Shown here piece by piece: positions 1-7,636 of a stretch of DNA of 50,985 nucleotides. The notes under the pieces were generated by a model. The model had not been told where the DNA came from and did no database searches. It saw nothing but the letters and a program-made list of their open reading frames with translations. The stretch comes from Crocinitomicaceae bacterium (GTDB taxonomy: Bacteria; Bacteroidota; Bacteroidia; Flavobacteriales_D; Crocinitomicaceae): contig JALQYQ010000037.1 of the NCBI GenBank assembly GCA_023262855.1, positions 1 through 50,985 of the forward strand. The letters run 5' to 3'. Both the position numbers and the translations under genes were made by a program. Each line of letters opens with the position of its first letter. Within the stretch, counting starts at the first letter, position 1.

Positions 1-964
1 CGGCATTTTTAAGTGCGGATTCACAAGGTTTAATTGTTCTTTGGACCAATGAATCCACCAACTGTTCAAACTTTGATTTCGTTAATGTTCTCACTAAGTG
101 TTTTGGAACACCGTCAACCGGCATAATATACGGTAAATTGATTTCCGAAGAAGTTGTACTTGAAAGCTCGATTTTTGCTTTTTCAGCAGCCTCTTTCAAA
201 CGTTGTAATGCCATTGGATCTTGACGCAAGTCTAAACCTTCATCGTTTTTGAACTCGTCAGCCAACCATTGAATAATTGCCTCATCAACATCATCACCAC
301 CTAAGTGCGTGTCACCGTCTGTAGCCAATACTTCAAATACACCGTCACCTAACTCAAGGATAGAAACGTCATGTGTTCCACCACCAAAGTCAAATACAAC
401 GATTTTTTGGTCAATTCCTTTTTTATCTAATCCATAAGCTAATGCTGCTGCAGTTGGTTCGTTGATAATACGTTTGATCGTTAAACCAGCGATTTCTCCA
501 GCTTCTTTCGTTGCTTGACGTTGAGAATCGTTGAAGTATGCAGGAACTGTAACAACAGCCTCTGTAACTTCTTGTCCTAAATAATCTTCAGCAGTTTTCT
601 TCATTTTTTGAAGAATCATTGCCGAAATTTCTTGTGGCGAATAAAGACGGTCATCAATTTTCACGCGTGGAGTGTTATTATCACCTTTCACGACTTCATA
701 TGGAACACGACCTGCTTCACCTTTTGTTTCTTCGTACGACGATCCCATGAATCGTTTAATAGAAGAAATTGTTTTTGTTGGATTTGTAATTGCTTGACGT
801 TTTGCTGGATCTCCAACTTTACGCTCACCACCTTCTACGAATGCAACTACTGATGGTGTTGTTCTTTTCCCTTCTGAGTTAGCGATTACTACTGGCTCAT
901 TTCCTTCCATCACAGAAACACACGAGTTGGTAGTTCCTAAATCAATTCCAATTATTTTTCCCAT
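1..964 (-). CDS. dnaK: Chaperone DnaK (Hsp70), 5' part only
   Basis: The reverse strand opens with ATG at 964 and reads without a stop to the window edge, giving about 321 residues of the ATPase domain. The N-terminus [16 protein letters not shown] is the Hsp70 phosphate-1 motif; further in, [11 protein letters not shown] (phosphate 2) and the [14 protein letters not shown] segment (connect 1) are present. The rest of the ATPase domain and the substrate-binding domain lie outside the window. DnaK is the ATP-driven cytoplasmic chaperone that works with DnaJ and GrpE; those two genes lie in this window but 35 kb away, so dnaK is not in their operon. No CIRCE element is present upstream; a short inverted repeat sits just before the start (see 982-998). 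Identity is certain; only the 3' end is missing. Confidence 0.98.
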   Translation of the reverse strand, partial: MGKIIGIDLGTTNSCVSVMEGNEPVVIANSEGKRTTPSVVAFVEGGERKVGDPAKRQAITNPTKTISSIKRFMGSSYEETKGEAGRVPYEVVKGDNNTPRVKIDDRLYSPQEISAMILQKMKKTAEDYLGQEVTEAVVTVPAYFNDSQRQATKEAGEIAGLTIKRIINEPTAAALAYGLDKKGIDQKIVVFDFGGGTHDVSILELGDGVFEVLATDGDTHLGGDDVDEAIIQWLADEFKNDEGLDLRQDPMALQRLKEAAEKAKIELSSTTSSEINLPYIMPVDGVPKHLVRTLTKSKFEQLVDSLVQRTIKPCESALKNA

Positions 965-981
965 ATTGTTTGTAAATTATA

Positions 982-998
982 TTCAGTTTAAAACTGAA
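982..998. promoter_or_regulatory. Perfect 8-bp inverted repeat upstream of dnaK
   Basis: TTCAGTTT, one central A, AAACTGAA. It lies 17 bases upstream of the dnaK start codon, inside the probable 5' untranslated region or promoter. It could be an operator or an mRNA hairpin. It does not match CIRCE (TTAGCACTC-N9-GAGTGCTAA). The rest of the 965-1216 gap is AT-rich and shows no further clear site apart from a weak CACCA/TGGTG inverted repeat near 1021-1038. Confidence 0.4.
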
Positions 999-1216
999 AA
1001 CGTCTAGTCAATCTTTGTGCCACCACATTTTTTTGGTGCTTACGAACATATTTTGTCACTAATCAGTTACAAAATCTACTTTCTACATGCCGAAATGACA
1101 GAAAAACTGACAAAAAAAATAAAAACACCTTCAATGAAAATAAAATTTGACATAATTTGATGGGTTTTCTTTCTATTTGAGGACTGAATCTGTACATTTA
1201 GTCCAAATTAATATCT

Positions 1217-1738
1217 ATGAAATATTCATTGTCATTCATTGCTTTGCCATTTTTGTTATTTCTATCATGCGCTACAAATTCTCAAAAGGCGGTTGAATTC
1301 AATAACCTTGTCATCAATGAACAACAAAGAATCAGTGAATTAGCCATAAAATTAGTTGATACAATGCGCTCGGATATTTCGAAATGCAAAGAAATTCGAC
1401 TAGATATCGTAAAACAATGTGATGAGTCGTTAGCAGCTATTAAAAAATTGAAAGGATTTGAAGGAAGCGAGCGCATGAAAAATGCTGCGATTGAGTTGTT
1501 TTCTTTTTACAAGAAAATCTATTCAAACGAGTACAAACAAATGTTTGACATCTTAGATAAAGGAGAGAACATTACGGAAGAAGATCTTGCCTTTATACAA
1601 CAAATGGAAGTTGAGGTAACGAAACAAGAAGAAAAATTGGATAAAGAATTTGCTGATGCTCAACAAGAATTAGCGACGAAATTCAATTTCCAAATGGAAG
1701 AAAATGAAAACCAAGAAAAAATTGATGCTATCAAATAA
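1217..1738 (+). CDS. Small putative lipoprotein, function unknown
   Basis: A 173-residue protein. Residues 1-18 form a lipoprotein signal: a lysine near the start, a hydrophobic stretch, and lipobox LFLSC with C18 as the modified cysteine. The mature part is strongly charged and predicted mainly helical, with Lys/Glu-rich coiled-coil-like stretches from about 25 to 170; it ends in a Gln/Glu/Asn-rich tail. I recognise no family. Bacteroidota genomes carry many such helical lipoproteins. It is monocistronic: dnaK diverges upstream and a good terminator follows 23 bases after the stop. A TACATTTA box at 1193-1200 is a possible variant -7 element. The start at 1217 is the only one that keeps the signal peptide. 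Confidence 0.75.
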   Translation: MKYSLSFIALPFLLFLSCATNSQKAVEFNNLVINEQQRISELAIKLVDTMRSDISKCKEIRLDIVKQCDESLAAIKKLKGFEGSERMKNAAIELFSFYKKIYSNEYKQMFDILDKGENITEEDLAFIQQMEVEVTKQEEKLDKEFADAQQELATKFNFQMEENENQEKIDAIK

Positions 1739-1761
1739 GCTCATTTTTTAAGCACATTAAC

Positions 1762-1797
1762 AAAGGTTGATTCATTTAGGATCAACCTTTTTTTTTT
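1762..1797 (+). terminator. Rho-independent terminator after the lipoprotein gene
   Basis: Stem AAAGGTTGAT (1762-1771) pairs perfectly with ATCAACCTTT (1781-1790); the loop is 9 bases and a run of ten T follows (1788-1797). Strong match to an intrinsic terminator. Confidence 0.9.
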
Positions 1798-1901
1798 GAA
1801 TCGTATTTTTCCGAATAAAAACTGTTCAAAAATCATTCAATTCAATTGAGTTTTTCCTGCCATTTTCCATCAAAAAATTCCTGTTTTTTAAGTAATTCAG
1901 T

Positions 1902-1909
1902 TAAATTTG
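1902..1909 (+). promoter_or_regulatory. -7 promoter element of alaS
   Basis: TAAATTTG fits the Bacteroidota consensus TAnnTTTG and is followed by CAGCTTT. It lies 34 bases before the alaS ATG. The same 15-base string recurs at 37009 before the SGNH hydrolase gene. No clear -33 TTTG box is visible. Confidence 0.65.
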
Positions 1910-1943
1910 CAGCTTTTAAAACCAATAGAAAACAACATCTTTC

Positions 1944-4595
1944 ATGAAAGTTTCTGAAATACGCGAGCAATTTTTTACATTTTTTGCATCTAAAGGACAC
2001 GAGATCGTTCCTTCAGCACCAATGGTTGTTAAGAATGATCCTACTTTAATGTTTACAAATGCTGGGATGAATCAATTCAAGGATTATTTCCTTGGAAATG
2101 CCGTTCCAAAAAATCCGCGTGTCGCCAATTCTCAAAAATGTTTGCGTGTATCTGGAAAACACAACGACTTAGAAGAAGTGGGTGTTGATACTTACCATCA
2201 CACCATGTTCGAAATGTTGGGTAACTGGTCGTTTGGAGATTATTTCAAAGAAGAAGCGATTGCTTGGGCTTGGGAATTATTGACAGAAGTGTACAAAATC
2301 CCTAAAGACAAGTTGTATGTTACTGTTTTTGAAGGCGACGAGAAAGATGGCGTTCCTCAGGATTCAGAAAGTATTGCAATTTGGAAAAAATTCATTGATG
2401 AAGACCGCATCATTCTTGCTTCTAAAAAAGATAATTTTTGGGAAATGGGTGATACAGGTCCTTGTGGACCATGTACTGAAATCCATGTTGATTTGCGTTC
2501 AAAAGCAGAACGTGATTTAGTTGACGGAAAATCATTGGTGAATTACGATCATCCTCAAGTTATTGAAATTTGGAACAACGTTTTCATGCAATTTAACCGT
2601 AAAGCTGATGGTAGTTTGGAACCACTTCCAGCAACACATGTTGATACTGGAATGGGATTGGAACGTTTAGCAATGGCTTTACAAGGTAAAACATCGAATT
2701 ACGATACTGATTTGTTCCAAACATTGATTCAACACATGGAAAAAGTTTCTGGTGTTAAATACGGTCTGAAAGAAGAAACTGATATTGCTTTACGCGTAAT
2801 TGCCGATCACGTTCGTGCGATTGCTTTCTCGATTGCTGATGGACAATTGCCATCAAATACCGGTGCGGGTTATGTCATCCGTCGAATTTTGAGAAGAGCT
2901 GTTCGTTATGGTTACCAAACATTGGGAATGAAAGAACCATTCCTATGCGACTTATCAGTTGTGTTGAGTGAAATCATGGGAGATCCTTTCGTTGAATTGA
3001 TCAATCAGCGCGAATTGGTTCAAAAAGTAATTCGTGAAGAGGAAGTAAGTTTCTTTAGAACTTTAGAATCTGGTATTAAAAGAATTGAAAATTTAATCGC
3101 CCAAAAGCTTTCTGAAGGTGCTACTGTAACAAGTAGTGACCAACCAGATGTAAAATATTCTGGTTTGATTTCTGGATCTGAAGCTTTTGAACTTTACGAC
3201 ACATATGGTTTTCCTCTAGATTTAATATCGTTAATAGCTAGAGAAAATAATGTATTAGTTAAAGAAGATGATTTTGAGAATGAACTTCAAAAACAAAAAG
3301 ATCGTTCACGCGCAGCAACTGCTGTTGAAACAGATGATTGGGTGCAAGTTCGACCTGACGGGAATGTTGAATTCATTGGTTATGACAATTTAACGGCAGA
3401 ATTACATTTGGTGAAATACCGTAAAGTAAGTCAAAAACAAAAGTCATTTTATCAATTGGTATTCAACCAAACTCCGTTCTATCCAGAAGGTGGAGGGCAA
3501 GTTGGAGACAAAGGAACGATTGAAGCGAATGGCGAAACGATTCATATTTTCGACACGAAAAAAGAAAACAACTTAATTATTCATTTGAGTGAAAAAGTGC
3601 CAACAGATGTGAACGCAACTTTTACAGCGACAGTGAATGAGAAAAATAGAATTGCTTCGGCATCCAATCACTCAGCTACTCACCTATTGCATCATGCATT
3701 GAGAACTGTTTTGGGGACACATGTTGAACAAAAAGGATCTTTAGTAACACCAGAATATTTACGCTTCGATTTCTCACATTTCTCAAAAGTTACAGATGAG
3801 GAATTAGCAGAAGTAGAACGAATTGTAACAGAAGGAATTCATAAAAACATTTCATTAGACGAACGAAGAAACACACCAATTGAAGAGGCGAAAGCATTGG
3901 GAGCAATGGCCTTGTTTGGTGAAAAATATGGTGATTCTGTTCGCGTAATCAAATTTGGAGAATCAGTTGAGCTATGCGGTGGTACACATGTTCCTTCTAC
4001 TAGTAAAATTGGATTGTTCAAAATCACGACGGAGACAGCTGTAGCAGCAGGAGTTCGTCGAATTGAAGCGATTACTTCAGAAGTGGCAGAAAACTACTTC
4101 AAGCAAAAAGCGGACACACTTGAAACGATTGCTTTAACCTTGAAAAATCCAAAAGATTTGATTAAAGCGGTTGAAGATTTGTTAGCGAAAAACAATTCAT
4201 TAACGAAAGAAATTGAGGTTCTTCAGCGCGAAAAAGCGATGAACGTAAAAGGTGAATTGAAGTCTAAAATCGAATCTATTAACGGGATCAATTTCATGGG
4301 AACAACTGTCAATTTGGACGGTGGTTCAATCAAAGATATTTTGTTTCAATTAAAAGGTGAAGTTGACAATTTCTTTGGAGTTCTAGGTGGTAATGAAGGA
4401 GACAAATGTACGATTAGTATCATCTTATCCGATTCTATTATTGCTGACAAAGGATTGAATGCTGGAAATCTTGTTCGTGAAGTTGCGAAGCACATCCAAG
4501 GTGGTGGTGGTGGTCAACCGTTCTTTGCTACGGCGGGTGGTAAAAATCCTGCAGGATTGAAAGCTGCAATTGAAGAATGTAAAGGGAAGATTTGA
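1944..4595 (+). CDS. alaS: Alanine--tRNA ligase
   Basis: Charges tRNA-Ala with alanine and clears mischarged Ser/Gly-tRNA-Ala. 883 residues, close to E. coli AlaS (about 876). The class II catalytic domain occupies the N-terminal half, starting with [15 protein letters not shown] and containing the [15 protein letters not shown] segment. The editing domain carries the zinc ligands HSATH (H576, H580) and CGGTH (C678, H682). A coiled-coil region follows near 730-780 and the C-terminal DHHA1-type C-Ala domain contains the glycine-rich [14 protein letters not shown] motif. The ATG at 1944 is preceded by a TAAATTTG promoter element. An intrinsic terminator follows, so the gene is probably monocistronic. 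Confidence 0.98.
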   Translation: MKVSEIREQFFTFFASKGHEIVPSAPMVVKNDPTLMFTNAGMNQFKDYFLGNAVPKNPRVANSQKCLRVSGKHNDLEEVGVDTYHHTMFEMLGNWSFGDYFKEEAIAWAWELLTEVYKIPKDKLYVTVFEGDEKDGVPQDSESIAIWKKFIDEDRIILASKKDNFWEMGDTGPCGPCTEIHVDLRSKAERDLVDGKSLVNYDHPQVIEIWNNVFMQFNRKADGSLEPLPATHVDTGMGLERLAMALQGKTSNYDTDLFQTLIQHMEKVSGVKYGLKEETDIALRVIADHVRAIAFSIADGQLPSNTGAGYVIRRILRRAVRYGYQTLGMKEPFLCDLSVVLSEIMGDPFVELINQRELVQKVIREEEVSFFRTLESGIKRIENLIAQKLSEGATVTSSDQPDVKYSGLISGSEAFELYDTYGFPLDLISLIARENNVLVKEDDFENELQKQKDRSRAATAVETDDWVQVRPDGNVEFIGYDNLTAELHLVKYRKVSQKQKSFYQLVFNQTPFYPEGGGQVGDKGTIEANGETIHIFDTKKENNLIIHLSEKVPTDVNATFTATVNEKNRIASASNHSATHLLHHALRTVLGTHVEQKGSLVTPEYLRFDFSHFSKVTDEELAEVERIVTEGIHKNISLDERRNTPIEEAKALGAMALFGEKYGDSVRVIKFGESVELCGGTHVPSTSKIGLFKITTETAVAAGVRRIEAITSEVAENYFKQKADTLETIALTLKNPKDLIKAVEDLLAKNNSLTKEIEVLQREKAMNVKGELKSKIESINGINFMGTTVNLDGGSIKDILFQLKGEVDNFFGVLGGNEGDKCTISIILSDSIIADKGLNAGNLVREVAKHIQGGGGGQPFFATAGGKNPAGLKAAIEECKGKI

Positions 4596-4664
4596 TAGTA
4601 AACTATTTGGACATTCAATGATTTGAAGATTCAAAAATTTAAATAGCTATTTTTGATTAAATGG

Positions 4665-4694
4665 AATGTAGGTTTAAACAAGCCTACATTTTTT
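4665..4694 (+). terminator. Terminator of alaS
   Basis: Stem AATGTAGG (4665-4672) pairs with CCTACATT (4683-4690), 10-base loop, then a T run to 4694. It lies between convergent alaS and the flippase gene; the A-run needed for reverse-strand function is missing, so it serves alaS. Confidence 0.8.
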
Positions 4695-6195
4695 ATGCCT
4701 TCTGTTTTCCGATTTTGGAACCAATAAAAGCAGTTCCCTTATTGAAGTAATTGACAGTTTCTGGTTCCAATTTGAACCAATAAATTGGGATAAAGAATAA
4801 GAACAAAACGAGTACGGACTGAAAAACAAATTCTAAATACTTGTTATCCACTAAGTCTGAAGTTATCCAACCAGCAAAAAGACTCAATAACCCAAGACCA
4901 ATTACAATGAATTGATTTTTGTGGAAGGGATGAATTTTAAAGGCAAACCAAACAAATAAAATTCGACCAACGTTATAAACAATCAAGGCCAATGATGTTG
5001 AAATTGCGGCTCCTGCTATCCCCCATTTTGGAATAAAAATCAGGTTTAAAAGAAAGACTGCAACGATTAAAAAGATGGTAAACAAGATATCATATCGGTA
5101 TTTTTTGGAAGTCGTAAAAATAGATCCATTGATCCCAAAATACATGTCAACCAATCGTCCCATCATCAAAAAGAAAAACACCCAGATTCCGGCTTGAAAT
5201 TCTGGTTTTAAAAAAGAAAATAAGAACTCAATATTGTTCCAAATCCCACAAAATAAACCTAAGCCAATTACGAGTCCAACGGAACTGACTTTCTGATATA
5301 GTGCTTGCATTTTTCCGAATTCTCTGAACTTCCAATAATCAGAAACGAGTGGTGAACTCACTCTCAATATTGATTTATAAGGTACTTGCAATGCACTTGT
5401 TAAGAAAATGACGGTGGTATAAACTCCAGTTCCTTCTAAGCCAACCATTTGAGCAATCATAATGACATCCATTGATCCAACCAAGACCACTCCAAGTGTA
5501 TTGATGTAATTGAATGCCGAAAATTGAATCAAAATCGTTCGAAAGCGTTTCGATATTTTAATGGAAGATGGACGTAGATTCAACTCACCTAATTGATAGA
5601 GATAAACGAGTAGAATCGCTGTTGGAATCAAATACAACAAACTTTGCAAAATGACGAACAAATCAAAAGATATGAGTTTGAAATAAATCAAACCTAACAG
5701 CACTGTAACAGCGATTCTCAATACAATTTCATAAGCAATTACAGGAACAATGTTCTTGTAAAATGAACGCAAGTACATTTCAAGCACGAGAAACAAAACA
5801 TAAGATATACCAATTGGTAAAAACCATAAGTAATAGGAAACAAACATGGCTGAATGTTCCAGATACATTGATTCTATCTGTGGTCGAAAAACCAACGCAA
5901 GGGTTGTACAAAGAATTATTCCAGCGAATACAATCAATAAAATCAGTGGTAAAAATCCATGGTGCCTTTTCTCTTCATTTTTGAAAAACGGAAGAAATTT
6001 CCATGTGGTGTAAATCGTTCCCATGTTCGCAAATTGCGCAAACAGCGTTCCAACTGAAATGATCAAATTGACTAACCCAATTTGTTCTGTAGTTAAAATG
6101 ATTAAAAATAAGATGCCTTTATTCAGATAGCCGAGAACAATCCCCACATAGGAGATTAACATGGTACGAAATGCATCTTTCTGAACGATTCCCAT
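4693..6195 (-). CDS. Wzx-like oligosaccharide flippase (MOP superfamily)
   Basis: A 500-residue integral membrane protein with roughly 12-14 hydrophobic segments spread along its length, few soluble stretches, and the N-terminus MGIVQKDAFRTMLISYVG that is typical of the Bacteroidota polysaccharide-flippase group. Members of the MOP/MATE-fold family move undecaprenyl-linked glycans across the inner membrane. A helical C-terminal domain (polysaccharide-synthesis C type) is present. It is divergent from the GT4 glycosyltransferase at 6302, and a surface-glycan region follows, which supports a role in glycan export. The substrate cannot be read from the sequence. A TATATTTG promoter box lies just 12 bases before the start. 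Confidence 0.85.
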   Translation of the reverse strand: MGIVQKDAFRTMLISYVGIVLGYLNKGILFLIILTTEQIGLVNLIISVGTLFAQFANMGTIYTTWKFLPFFKNEEKRHHGFLPLILLIVFAGIILCTTLALVFRPQIESMYLEHSAMFVSYYLWFLPIGISYVLFLVLEMYLRSFYKNIVPVIAYEIVLRIAVTVLLGLIYFKLISFDLFVILQSLLYLIPTAILLVYLYQLGELNLRPSSIKISKRFRTILIQFSAFNYINTLGVVLVGSMDVIMIAQMVGLEGTGVYTTVIFLTSALQVPYKSILRVSSPLVSDYWKFREFGKMQALYQKVSSVGLVIGLGLFCGIWNNIEFLFSFLKPEFQAGIWVFFFLMMGRLVDMYFGINGSIFTTSKKYRYDILFTIFLIVAVFLLNLIFIPKWGIAGAAISTSLALIVYNVGRILFVWFAFKIHPFHKNQFIVIGLGLLSLFAGWITSDLVDNKYLEFVFQSVLVLFLFFIPIYWFKLEPETVNYFNKGTAFIGSKIGKQKA

Positions 6196-6207
6196 AATCT
6201 TGTGCTA

Positions 6208-6215
6208 CAAATATA
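6208..6215 (-). promoter_or_regulatory. -7 promoter element of the flippase gene
   Basis: Reads TATATTTG on the reverse strand (TAnnTTTG consensus). Only 12 bases separate it from the ATG at 6195, so the leader would be about 8 bases. Confidence 0.6.
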
Positions 6216-6256
6216 AGCGATACCGTGAAATCCGCATCATTTACTGATAATTTGCT

Positions 6257-6264
6257 TATTTTTG
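6257..6264 (+). promoter_or_regulatory. -7 promoter element of the GT4 gene
   Basis: TATTTTTG, matching TAnnTTTG, 37 bases before the GTG start at 6302. Together with the element at 6208-6215 it makes a divergent promoter pair in a 106-base gap. Confidence 0.6.
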
Positions 6265-6301
6265 TTCGTCTGAAACAGAATCAATTCTCAGCTTAAATCA
6301 A

Positions 6302-7591
6302 GTGAAAAAGGTTTTAATCATAACATATCATTGGCCACCATCTGGAGGAATTACGGTGCTACGTTGCTTGAAATTCGTGAAGTACTTGCGTGAATTTGGT
6401 TGGGAACCAGTCGTGTTTACCGCTGAAAATCCATCCTACCAATTTTTGGATTACACAAATGAAAAAGATATTCCCGAAGGATTAGAAATTCACAAGGTGC
6501 CAATTTTTGAGCCGATTAATTTATTTAAAAAGCTATCAGGACGAAAAATCAATCAACCCTTGCAGAACATAACTTCCAATTCTGCCAAGAAAAAAACGCT
6601 GATTGATACTTTGGGAATGTGGGTTCGAGGTAATTTTTTCATTCCAGATGCTCGCTATCGCTGGATTAAACCATCCGTAAAATACCTGGAGAACTATTTG
6701 GAAAACCACAAAATTGATGCAATTCTGACGGATGGTCCACCACATACAAATACAGTTATTGGATTAAAACTTTCTAAAAAATTCAATATTCCTTGGTTGG
6801 CAGATTTCCAAGATCCGTGGACGCAAGTTGATTACTACGACAAGTTGTACATAGGAAAGCGTGCTGACCGAAAGCACAAAGCTTTGGAACAAGATGTTTT
6901 TAGAATAGCCAAGAAAATTACAATTGCAAGTCCGACCTGGAAACATGATTTAGAATCAATTGGTGCAAAAAATATTGATGTTATTTATTACGGCTTCGAC
7001 GAACCGGAATTTGCTAATTTCAAAGCTATTCCAACAGAAAAGTTTGTATTTTTTCATGGTGGGTTATTGGGTGAAGATCGAAATCCGATTTCCTTTTTAA
7101 ATGCATTGAGTAAATTATTGGTTGAATTTCCAAATTTACGTTCACAGGTTGAAATCAAATTAGCAGGAGAAGTTGATCATGCTGTTCGAGAATCGATTCG
7201 TGTAACTGATTTAGAATCAATTACCACCTACATGGGAATGATTCCACGCCAACAAGTGTTGCAAGAATATGCGTCAGCTTCTATGCTTTTGTTACCAATC
7301 AATAAGGCGTCTAATGCGAAAGGAAGAATTCCCGGGAAACTATTTGAAATGCTTCGAACAGGAAAACCAATTCTCGTTTTTGGTCCTAATGATGGAGACG
7401 TAAAATCGATAGTAGAAAGTAAACAATTAGGAAAATCATTTGACTATTCAGAAGACCTTTTAATTTATGCCTATCTAAAAAAAGCTTTAATTTCAAAAGA
7501 AATAGGCAACTTTGAGCCTACGCAAACGGTAGATGAGTTTTCGAATAAAGCTCTGACACAAAAAATAGCTGAGTATTTGGATGGGATGTAG
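6302..7591 (+). CDS. GT4-family glycosyltransferase
   Basis: 429 residues, GTG start. The N-terminus MKKVLIITYHWPPSGG is the first beta-strand and glycine loop of GT-B fold transferases of family 4. The C-terminal half has the expected nucleotide-sugar elements: FFHGGLLGEDRNP opening the second domain, YMGMIPRQQVLQEYASASMLLLPI, and GRIPGKLFEMLRTGKPIL, whose Glu is the conserved position of the E-x7-E-like motif. No signal peptide or membrane span, so it is cytosolic or membrane-peripheral. Neighbours are a flippase and a pseudaminic acid operon, so it probably builds a surface glycan. Donor and acceptor are unknown. Confidence 0.88.
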   Translation: MKKVLIITYHWPPSGGITVLRCLKFVKYLREFGWEPVVFTAENPSYQFLDYTNEKDIPEGLEIHKVPIFEPINLFKKLSGRKINQPLQNITSNSAKKKTLIDTLGMWVRGNFFIPDARYRWIKPSVKYLENYLENHKIDAILTDGPPHTNTVIGLKLSKKFNIPWLADFQDPWTQVDYYDKLYIGKRADRKHKALEQDVFRIAKKITIASPTWKHDLESIGAKNIDVIYYGFDEPEFANFKAIPTEKFVFFHGGLLGEDRNPISFLNALSKLLVEFPNLRSQVEIKLAGEVDHAVRESIRVTDLESITTYMGMIPRQQVLQEYASASMLLLPINKASNAKGRIPGKLFEMLRTGKPILVFGPNDGDVKSIVESKQLGKSFDYSEDLLIYAYLKKALISKEIGNFEPTQTVDEFSNKALTQKIAEYLDGM

Positions 7592-7596
7592 TTTGA

Positions 7597-7612
7597 TATT
7601 TTTGTATTTTTG
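7597..7612 (+). promoter_or_regulatory. Two tandem -7 elements before the T9SS cargo gene
   Basis: TATTTTTG occurs twice in a row (7597-7604 and 7605-7612). A TTTG at 7576-7579 lies 17 bases upstream of the first copy and could be its -33 box. Either could drive the gene that begins at 7637. Confidence 0.5.
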
Positions 7613-7636
7613 ACGTACTTAGATTAAACCTCACCT

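Noticed and set aside
965-1216. CIRCE heat-shock operator before dnaK
   Set aside because: No TTAGCACTC/GAGTGCTAA half-site is present.
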